Assembly (NCBI GenBank): GCA_900617975.1
Contig: UZAE01000520.1
Coordinates: 1 to 21,905, forward strand
Reading direction: 5' to 3'
Length of the DNA: 21,905 bases
From: Rodentolepis nana
Taxonomy: Eukaryota > Platyhelminthes > Cestoda > Cyclophyllidea > Hymenolepididae
Positions 10,041 through 20,500 of this stretch are shown here, piece by piece. The stretch's first letter is position 1, and each line of letters begins with the position of its first letter. Below the pieces are notes generated by a model. The model saw only the letters and a program-made list of their open reading frames with translations. It had not been told where the DNA came from and made no database searches. Both the position numbers and the translations under genes were made by a program.

Positions 10041-11362
10041 GTATGACGCATCAAGGAATTTATAGTTTTTTGATTTTACTGGTTTTCTGAATTTCATTGT
10101 GATCCACCTATTTTTATTATTTTTGTTCATTTATCTGGTAATCATTGTTAACGCCTTACTTGTTTATGGTAATTCCATTAATGATAACTATGGTTCTGAT
10201 TTTGTACTTGTTTGGCTAAACCGTATCTTTTTTGCTGTTTTTTGGTATAGTTTGTTTCAACAACTATTATGGTTCTTGTGAATTTTCTTTCAATTGCCTG
10301 ATCCGTGTGTTTCTCATTAGTTCCATTGGGTTGTGTGTCGTCGTGTGTTGCACTTGATGGTCTTCCTTCATCTGCTATTGTGTGTAAGCTTCATGAAATC
10401 CTCAGTTGAGAATTTTGGCGTGACTAGTAATATAACGTGTGTTTTTTGATGCTTGAATCTGAGTTTGCCTCGGAAAAATTCTGGTTTACAATAAGGGTTG
10501 TGAAATATAAGTTTTGTCGGCTTAAGTCGGGTGCATATACCAATGACTTAAATTACGGTTATAATATAATTATTTTTAATCGGTTATCTTGATAGCTTTT
10601 TTGAAGGTTTGGGAATTGTATAATGGTTGCTGTCGATGTGTAACTGCTACTTTCCCCATCTCTATTTTCTGCGATTTTCCGTTGACTCTGGGAAAATTTT
10701 CGTTGATAAGCATAATGATATATGTTAAGCCCGCAGATAGTGCTATTTCAAACATTAACTTTCCTTGTTATTTAGTTCTTTGTTTATGAAGTCATTATGA
10801 ATTTTCTAGTCCATATTGGAAGCGTATTGCAATACTCACTGGGTTTGGAGGGGGGGGGGGGGAATGTTGACACGCTTGTCGTTACCTATTTCATCTCATG
10901 CTATTTTGAGCTTTACACTAACTGCCCATTTTCTATTTATTGATTACGGGACTATCGCCTTCTGTTCGTTCTAAAATGGATTACTACTGACTTCATCTTT
11001 TTTCTGCCTTGTGTTTGTGGAGTTCGTGGTATTTACAGGGACCATATCTTAAATATACTCCTTCACCCTACTTTGGAGTCTTATTTAGTCAGAGCCCCCC
11101 ACTGGTAAGTGGATCCTTGCTTCGATTTCGAAGAGAATGGCGTCTCTATCTTGGTTGGTCATTTTCCAAATCAACCTCTGTCGAATACGCCCCTTTCATT
11201 TACTTTACGAAAATGTTCACAAAAAGCTGGGCGATTGATAGGCCAACCACGACGATTCGCTTCCTTAAAATATGATTCCTAAACTGCTTTCGAATAAATA
11301 AAGAGTACCCAAGATTTTAGCCAAAATTCAAAAGACCTCATTTCAAATGTTGAACTTATTTT
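10041..11362. other. Convergent intergenic region between RPLP1 and the copper ATPase
   Basis: T-rich sequence without a recognisable gene. It contains a 13-base G run at 10850-10862. Plus-strand frames at 10099-10281, 10589-10789 and 11009-11275 have low-complexity or random-looking products and no recognisable domain. Confidence 0.55.
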
Positions 11363-11368
11363 TTTATT
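11363..11368 (-). terminator. Likely poly(A) signal of the copper ATPase gene
   Basis: AATAAA on the minus strand, about 95 nt downstream of the TAG stop codon at 11463. It is embedded in TTAATTAATAAAAAAATAAG-like sequence and is the first good hexamer after the stop. Confidence 0.6.
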
Positions 11369-11462
11369 AATTCAATTCACTTGTGCGCCTATACAAAATA
11401 CCAAACAACCATGTTTGTTAAAATTTCATTGGAATGATTATTGGGGAAAAAATGTATTTCCT

Positions 11463-11519
11463 CTACAACGACATAACCGCAGCTTGGGCATCCAATGATT
11501 CTCCATTTTTCACACGAAT
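11463..11519 (-). CDS. ATP7: Copper ATPase exon i: C-terminal tail and stop
   Basis: 57 nt encoding [18 protein letters not shown] and TAG. It was chosen because a strong acceptor (TTTTCACTGCTTCCAG) joins in phase 0 to exon h and gives a short polar tail ending in a hydrophobic residue. A poly(A) hexamer follows about 95 nt downstream. Confidence 0.85.
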   Translation of the reverse strand: MRVKNGESLDAQAAVMSL

Positions 11520-14500
11520 CTGGAAGCAGTGAAAACATAATAGCATTTATATCCATATACATATTCATATATATATAAATACATATGCATAGAAGTGAGA
11601 AGTAAAGCTAACTACCTGATCATAGGTAAGGCCACTGTTTGAAAGAAGCCTCACATATTTTTGTGAGACGAGGGAAGCTTCTGTTGGCTTCTTCCAACGT
11701 TTTAAAAGAAGAGAGAGACAGACAACAGTAATAGATGAGGTGGCCATTGCTGCAGAAGCCATCCAAGGTGCAAGTTCAATTCCAATTGGTGATAAGAATC
11801 CCATAGCAATGGGAATTGCAATTGCATTGTAGAATATCGCTGCACAGAAATTGAGTCTTATCCGACGAACGGTGACTCTGGAGAGGGAAATAGCCGCAAC
11901 GACGTCAACCAGATTGTTTCGTACTAGTACCACATCAGCCGTCTCCACAGCGACATCTGCTCCACAGCCAATTGCAATTCCAACATTGGCTTGAGCCAAA
12001 GCTGGACTGTCATTGATTCCATCTCCCACCATTGCTACGATTTCTCTTCCCGGGTGCTTCCTACAGCGGACTGTTAAAAGGCAATGAGTTAATTAAACAC
12101 TGATTACCAAGAATGATAGTGTCATAACACATAAGTAACTACTACCGCGTTTTGGAAACCGAGAACGGCTGTTACGATATCCAATGAATGTATACTCCCC
12201 CTTGTGATCAGCGAAGAATCGCCGACGTCCAAAGCTTTTGAGTGGAGTTCCCTTGTTGTCGAGAGGCAATTCGTCATCGTCGTCTGATTCGAGTTGACAT
12301 GAATTTGATTCAAGGTATGCTGGAGAACTGGAATTCAAGTGATCGTCTGGTCGGACGAATGCTACTGATGAGCTATTCATGTTTTCATGCTCTCCATTTA
12401 CATCTTTGACGCCCATTGGAGTTCGCTCGGGTGATTTGGAGTAATTTTGTTCATGACCTATTAAAAGCATAGGATGAAACAAAATTGCAACCAATGCCAT
12501 TTCATAAACATAGAGATTCGTATTGTAGATTGATAGATTATATGTTTCAAATTTACATACAGGCAAAGGACTGTTGAACTTATAACCCAAATTATCTGAG
12601 AACGGTGACCCTCTCTACGAGCAAGGCAAAGAAAGAGAAGCCAAACAAAAGCACAGTAATATCGGTTTTTGAAGGATAGTGGGAACGCGAAACCTGTCTG
12701 ACATTAAAAATGGCATGTTGTCAATGTCTGCTCAACATCGCCACGTGAAACTATAATTTACCAAGTTCATCTCATCGCCCTTAATTTCACCCACTAACAT
12801 TACGCTTTGATAACCTCCCAAATTCCACTTTTTAAGTATTGGAGAGGAGATCGTTAGTCTGCTAGTCCATTGAACGATTCTTCGCGCAGTGCCATAGGGG
12901 AGTAGATGGCTAATTCTCTAGATGGGCAATTCTTTGTTTACTTCGAGATATCCGACCACACAAACCCTTCAGTAAGAGCTATTCCAGGAGGTATTTAAAA
13001 GCCTAAGTTCTCAAATATTCAGGAGATAAGCACTTGGGTATTAGTTAAGACTGACAATAACTTAACAAAACCAACATGTAAACATGCTGGAAATGCAGTG
13101 GACAAAGTGCTTACATACTGGTTAAAAATGTTGGCAACATCATAGCGTCGACACACCCCATTGCATCTTGAACGACAAGCTATCGTGGCCCACATTATCA
13201 GCAAAGCGAGAGTAATACATTTTTGCATGAAACTAGTTAGTTACATGGGGTGTGCGATAGACTTACCTCCACGTGGTGCACCCTCCCCAACGTATACTCA
13301 TGCGGCAAAAAAGTCTATTAATCGGCAGTTGACTTCTCACTTCAAACAACCATCACCCCCACTGTATGTCATATTCGACCCCTACCACTACTCATCTTAC
13401 CCTTTCTGAGCCTTTGTGTCGGTTTCTTTTACATCTTTGAAACACCCTTCTATTCCCTCTCCTGAATTCTTCTCACTTTGATGTTCCTCCTCCCCTCTGT
13501 GAAGCCCGAAGTCAACTAAAGGGCTAATGATAACTATCAAAACGCCTGCCATTTGTTATAAATAAATAAGTTAGTTACATTAAAGTGAACGAGATAGTGG
13601 AAAGCTAGATTAGCTGAGGCGAAGACTGTTAAAATGGGATTTGAATGATACACTTCATACACCATATATACGAGAAAGACCACATATAGGTTCTTATTTA
13701 CAAAATATGGAGTGTGCGATGGACTTACCTCCATGTGGTGCACCCTCCACAACGTATACTCATACAGCAAAAAGTCTATAAACCGGCAGTTGACTCCTGA
13801 CTTCAAACTACCATGACCCGACTGTATGTCATATTCCACCACTTCCACAGTACTCACCTCTGTTTCTGTCTCTTTTATATATTTGAAACACTCTTCTGTT
13901 CCCCCTCCTCCCTCTCGACCTTTTTCACTTTGATGTTCCTTCTCCTCTCTGTGAAGCCTGAAGTCAACTAAGGGGCTAATGATCACTATCAAAGCGCCTG
14001 CCATTTGATATAAATAAATTTATAAAATATGAGTATTAAGAGACAATAATCGAGATAAGGCAACATACGTTTAGTGCGGCGGTTTTGAATCTGCTTAACT
14101 CGAAGGGCCTTTTGTGCAGGAACAACTTCACTGTACACTTCTCGAATGCCAACCTAGTTAAATAAAGACCAACCCATAAATTCTCATTGGTAGTTAAAGC
14201 TTAAGAGAACATAGGCGCGCTTATTCGGGTGGGCGGTTTCTGATTGCAAAAATTTGTTTCATGAAATGGAATATTCTCTTTAACCGCCCTGGGAGGATTT
14301 TCGGAAAACTCCGGTATTGACAAACACAAATTTCTTATTCAGTAATATATAATTTCTACAACCAACACCATAGTTATTTCCTTTAGTTTTTATTATAATT
14401 CAGGCTGCATATATGCCCCTTGGGTGTACTTAAGTCATTTCTGATACGTGTAAAAACATTTTTACCCATCTCATCTACCCTTAAGTGTGCATTAGAGAGT

Positions 14501-17500
14501 TATGTGTCAATCTCATCAAGCTTTGATGCCTGAAAGAAAGGTAGACTTGAGGTGTCATGACAGGCTACTCTAATTTCTCAATCGGTCAATAATCGGTGGA
14601 GAATAAGAACGTGAATTCGGTCATTAATGCAGGAGATGATATGTGAAAGGTGAATTTTGCCCTAGACCGAGAATTAAATAAAGTAGGACGCCTGGGCAAC
14701 TTGACACCGGTTTACACATCTTTTTGATCTCCCTTTCCCCTCCCAATCTCCTAAGTGGCTTTCTGTTAACAAATTTCACTTACAACCACGCAATGAAAAA
14801 ACAACTCCCCTCAATTTTCTGCCCTTCAGTGGGTCGAAATACAATAAAAGTATTAGTTAAAGAGTCATGAAATAACCACCATCAACTGATTTAATGAATA
14901 ATTACGTCAGATAGAATGATATAAAAGTCATATTGCTATTGGAACAAGAACGAAAGTAAGTATAGATAGAAGAGAAGATGAACCCGAATACCGCTTATTT
15001 AATTAGAGCAGTAACATCTAGCAGTGATCACAATTCTTTTCTTTCATCCAATAGCACCAATGGCACTTGTTTTAACAATTGTGTGAATGATTCAACCATC
15101 CCTACTAATAGTTAATTTTGACAAGAGTTAACTTAAATGTCCAATTGGAGAGATATAAGCGATTCTCCTCAGTAATTTGAGTAAACACTGCTTATTGAGC
15201 TCCGCTAAGGTTCGATTGTAGCTACATTGGATCTACGTCATTGGATACAAGTAAGCTGTTTGATGCAATGTGGCATCATTCAACTTCCCCAAAATTTGGA
15301 AGCAAACTAAACTGTGAGGTGACAATACCGAAGATCATAATTAAATAGCACGGTAATGTTGTTGGAGGAAAGCTTTGGTCGAGTGTGATATAGAAGCTCA
15401 TACCTTTTTAGCAATAGAAATAGCGGATCTTGTATTGTCACCTGTGAGAAGAGCCACATGAATGCCCATAACTTTGAGTGCAGCAACAGTGAGAGCAGCC
15501 TCGGGCTTGATCGGATCGGCAATTGTTAACAGTGCAATTAGATGTCCATCAATAGCCGCGTAAACTACAGTTCGACCCTCATCTTCATCTCTGCGAAGGA
15601 GGGAAGTGAGATCATTTTGTGGCATGGTCACCTTATTCCTTTGCATCCACCTACGATTGCCTACCAGTAGACGGTAGGTTCCGCCTTTGGTCACGTCTGC
15701 AAACAAAAAAGAGACGTGTCAACCATAGGAGCCTAAGACTTCAGTCATTCAACGATTGCCGGGAATCGCAATAAGGCATAAAGAAATGATACGGGTTGGG
15801 AGCTATGTTATGCCAAAATTAATGTTTGCAAATACGGGGTGTGCGATAGACTAACCTCCACGTGGTACATCCTGAGCAACGTATTCTCATACGGCAAAAA
15901 AGTCCATAAATCGACAGTTGACTTCTGACTCCAAACTACCATAACCCCACAATATGTCATATTCGACTACTTCACAGTACTCACCTAACCTTTTTTCTAC
16001 CTTTTCTACCTTCGTCTTTGAAACACTCTTCTGTCTCCCCCCGCTCAAATTTTTTTCACTTTGATGTTCCTCTCCCTCTGTGAAGCCTGAAGTCAACTAA
16101 AGGGCTAATGATAACCATTAAAACGCCTGCCATTTAATATAAATAAATGTTTGTAAATGCGCATCGAAGTGAGATGATCAACAACTTGATTAAATTAGCC
16201 GCTAACGGGCTCAGATGATGTGGGCATAAACTCACAACTAAATCTGGGAGTCAAATCATAAAATTTTAATACTAAGACGTCAAAAAGTGAACCTTCTCAA
16301 ACAGAATATGAATAACCCAACGCTTTTAAGATTCCAATGAGCGAGACTCTTGCTGTCCCAACCTAATTATCCTCCCATCTCAAGGTTTGTTGAGGTCGTT
16401 TAGTTAAAAATAGATATCTGCTCATAATTAAGAGTTGCAACTGCTTTTGATAGTAACAATAATAGGTATGAGACTCATTGGATTGCGTATTATGATGCAA
16501 ATGTCAGACACTTTTAGCTAAGGACGATGAAATGTGAAAATAAGTAAATAAACAATGGACCAATGCTTAATTTTGAAAAAAACTGAAAATTGTCAACATA
16601 GAGAAGCAATGAGATAATTAAAGGTAAGTAACGAAGGTCACAAATACTCATTTACAGTCTTCAATTGGAGTTCTCAGAAAAGATTGTCCAGCATCTTGAA
16701 CATATATTAATGCGTACATCATGCTTCCCAAATTCAACTAATTCATGTTATAGCTTAACCAATCCCTCATTGGACTCAAAACGCGGAATGATCGTGTAAG
16801 TGCTTAGAACCCCGCGTTGGTGAATATGGTGACCAGGCCGAAGTAGTAGAAAATGAAATGGGAATGCAAGAACATGGTTCCAAACCCAGGGTTTTATTCT
16901 ACCCATTACTTAAGATTTAGACTATATTTCACCTGAGATCCATCGTTTGTGAGATGCATAAATATGCGAGAATAAAAAATCAGTCACAAACTCATACAAA
17001 TAAATAGATAAGAGAGATCATTTTGGTCCAACTGGCCCTTCAGATTATCTTAAATAAAAGTATCATCCAAAGCTTGAGCTACATTCTCGATGAGGAAAAA
17101 AAGCAAGATTTAATAGAAACATACCGGCCCAAGAGAAATTTGGATTCGAGTTCCATTTGGCAGGGCAATAATCCACTTCTAACCGTAATGCTGCGTCGTA
17201 ATCTGCATATACTTCAGTCTTCTTCTCGGAAGACTGCGCATCAAAAGGCAGAGAGGCGGGTCTCGGCAAATCAGGTCCCTCAGGGCAGTCACCAGGTACA
17301 AGTACTACTTCACAAGACATTCCGTAACCAGGAGTTGATTTCATATTGGACACCTTAATAGAGAAATAGCGTGCAATAAGAAGCTTCAAAGTGAAACAAA
17401 GCAAGAGGAAGAGGAGGCACCCAAAGAAGAAGTAACCAGTTGCTTCCAGAAACGGACTGTTTTAGACAATAAAAATTCAATCAAAATCGATGAGAGCAAT

Positions 17501-20500
17501 AGAAGTTGTTACTACTCTAAAGGACTTCATTTATAACTGAATTGAGCTCTTTCGGTTGCTTGGCAATAACTATTATGATAGATAGTGATATAATTGTCAA
17601 TGTTGACCACTAAGTTCCAGGAGAAAAGGCCCAATTGATTTACAGCAATAATGCATCAACTTAAGTATCTGAACTGCAACTTCCAGATGTTAACAAATTA
17701 GGTGACCTTGAGGTGGTGAAATGGAATTTCAAATGGATTTAACAAAGTACAGTACAATGCGACATGGCACAACGTTACCTCGCACCTAAACGTTTCCCAT
17801 TTTAAAGAAAAAAACTTTAGAAAAGAAAATCAATTTCTACAGGGAAAATCGAAGAAAAAGCAGAGGCGCTGAAAACATGGATCGGAAGCTTAAATAATCA
17901 ATAGGTTAGTAAGAAGATCAGGAATCAGATTGCCTGAATTTGAAAAGGATGGAGAAACTAGTCACAAGCGATTACACAAGCCCAGCCTTAAACCCTAAAT
18001 ATAGAAGATTCGAAAAAACGCTCAAATATGACTGCCACAGTGAATATACGAGCCTCATCATTTAAAAAGTAAGTATTAATTTTTGAAATTTCTACGAACC
18101 CTGGCAAACTCTGAACCCCAGACTCCGGAGCTTGGAATTTCACGAAGAGCAGACTGAATATTGCGAAGCATACGAACGAGAGCAGTTGCAATGGGATGTT
18201 GATCCGAGGATTCAGCACTGCCAAGAATGTAAAGCAAGCGACTGGGGGAAATCGATTTGATCGATCCAATCTGTTGACAACCCGATTCCACCTATCAAAT
18301 GTACAAAGCAGTTGGTCATTTACCATATGCAAACATATGCATATAGATTTTTGACTGATTTGCATTCTACGTAAATAACAAGGCCAATAATAAAACCAAA
18401 CCTGGCACAAGCACGAACAGCAAATCGATGTGAAGAAAGATTAACCGACTTACGGTTGAAGACATAGACGAAACGAGAATGGTGATTCGAGAAAGTTGTG
18501 GCCGACCCATGGTGATTGTTCCCGTCTTATCGAAAAGCATTGTGGTAACCTTAAACCAAAACACAGGGGCAACTCAAAAATTTCAAGAAAGGTCAACAAT
18601 ATATATGGATTGTCTTTGAAGTCACAGAGATCACCAAGCTAAATCTACAAGGTTTCAGTATTTGACATTAATTTCAAACAATATAAACTTGATGACATCA
18701 GAAACTGATGTCCTGATTCACGTACATTTTGAGTGATGTACCCACACCCAATAAATTTTAATTGCGCGTAAAAGCTCCATTTCTAGCACCAATAGGGAAA
18801 GAAAGTCATGCTTGAACCATTGGTATGAACATGACTTCCTCAGATCCTGCAAGGAATTCCAGGGCAAAACATTGCCGATTGCCTAAGGCCTTATGAAATA
18901 CAAGAGTGACTGCAACTTCACACATTGGAATGTCCTTCATAACATTGGCATCAGATTCATGCTTGCCTGTAAAAACATCTTTTGATAATCAGCGAAATGC
19001 ATTCACCTAGGCTTGAAGAAGGAATAATCAGGAAACCCACTGGTCAAATCCTCTCATATTTTACTGCATCAAGTCCACATGGCTAATAGGTACACATTTC
19101 TTGTCAAATAATTAAAATAATCAATGGTGGTGCACAAAACAAGATATTAATAGAATCGATAAAGCGAATGCTGTAATCAAGTAAACAGCTTTTAAGCGAA
19201 TCAAAATTGGTCATAAATAAGGCAGAAATAAAAATTCGGCTAGATTAGGAATTGTGATCTCATTAAAAACAACTTCCCCTAAACGTGGAGATGCAGGTCG
19301 ACAGTTTGCCAATAGAATTGGCAACAATCACAGAAAATGTAAGGAAATGTGAGCAAATAAGAACGTGAACTACATACAAGGAATTAATTGTAAAGAGCCT
19401 AATGATGAATATGAGATAAAATTCCCCTGATTGTCTAGTGCCCACTCAATAAACCCTCCCCCCCCCTCCACAGCCCTTTTTATATCCTCGTAAAACCCTT
19501 CCCCGATTGAAAAGGTTATTTCCTTTTCAATGATAATAAAAAACCGTTTTGTCTGTACGCAAGCATAAATGCAAATAACTACACATTAGTGCTTACTAAT
19601 TAATCAATATTATACATTGAAATATTGTTGGCCCATATAAACAAATAATAATGAGTTAGTAGCTAACATGGAAATGAAAATGACTACACATGTTTGTGAC
19701 ATACAACCGCTCGTAGCAGAGCAAATCAGTTGACAACACAGCATGCTCAAACGCGTATTTCGAAAGTAAAAGACACTTTCATCCAATCAAGATCAACTTA
19801 GCTCAAGAAATGATTAGACGCTGCAATTGAGAATTAAATTCGATTAAGAGTAGATGGAGGGGTATGCAATTAAACGTAAAATGTCTGAGAATGGGGATAA
19901 TTGATTTAATTCTTTGCACAAAATTCTATTTTGAATAGCTAATGAAAAGGTAACCGTGAGATCTCTGCCATTAACTTAATTTGGGATTATACTGTTCTTG
20001 GGAGGCAATATTTCGGTTAAAGTGAGCGCTGTAAGTAGTAAAAAAGAGAAGGAACAAAATAATAGAAATTGCAAAGTCACAGATTAGACGTAATAGCCAT
20101 TATGTGCCGTCATCTCATAAGTGAAGACACAGTAATGAAAGAGATTGCATTTTCACAGACCTCAAAATAAGAGCAAATAAAATTCAGCTCCGCCGCCTGT
20201 GCCAAACTTCAAAAGCCAATAGAACAAAGAGTGCAACTTCGACAATTTGGTTCGGATCAAAACTGATGTATTTCCACACAGTAAAATTAATGCTAACAAG
20301 TCTATGTCAGCCTATACTATTCGAATCTCTGATACATACATTAACCGATCAGCTTTTGTTGGAAATAAATAAGTGATAAAGACAAGAATAAAGATGCGAA
20401 TTGGTACCTTACGAAGGTTCTCCAGCGGTTGACCTCCCTTGATAAGGATACCATGAAGAGCACCAACACCAGTTCCAACCATAACGGCCGTCGGAGTTGC

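Larger units (their letters stand above)
12458..14068 (-). other. ATPase intron f-g, hosting two retroposons
   Basis: 1611 bp intron with R4 and R5 in tandem orientation. Outside the repeats I see no further exon, and exon f joins to exon g or directly to exon h without a missing codon. The minus frame 13537-14004 is a read-through of R5, and 13019-13228 has no recognisable domain. Confidence 0.8.

Noticed and set aside
11009..11275. 88-codon plus-strand frame downstream of RPLP1.
   Set aside because: Random-looking composition, no domain, and it lies in the gap between two convergent genes.
12122..12313. 63-codon minus frame overlapping ATPase exon g.
   Set aside because: It is out of frame with both neighbouring exons; the longer frame fits the splice phases.
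13508..13560. Hammerhead ribozyme in the retroposon, prompted by CTAATGA..stem..AAAACGCC near the 3' end (cf. ribozyme-bearing SINE-like elements of schistosomes).
   Set aside because: The core is CTAATGA rather than CTGANGA, GAAA is absent (CAAAA or CAAAG), and no arrangement gives stems I and III around a GUC cleavage site.
13247..13568. tRNA-derived SINE head with pol III A and B boxes.
   Set aside because: A TATTCGACC word in some copies vaguely resembles a B box, but it is too far from the 5' end, is not conserved (TTCCACC in others), and no A box fits.
15190..15240. Possible tRNA gene around GGTTCGATTG.
   Set aside because: No acceptor-stem or anticodon-arm pairing could be found around it.
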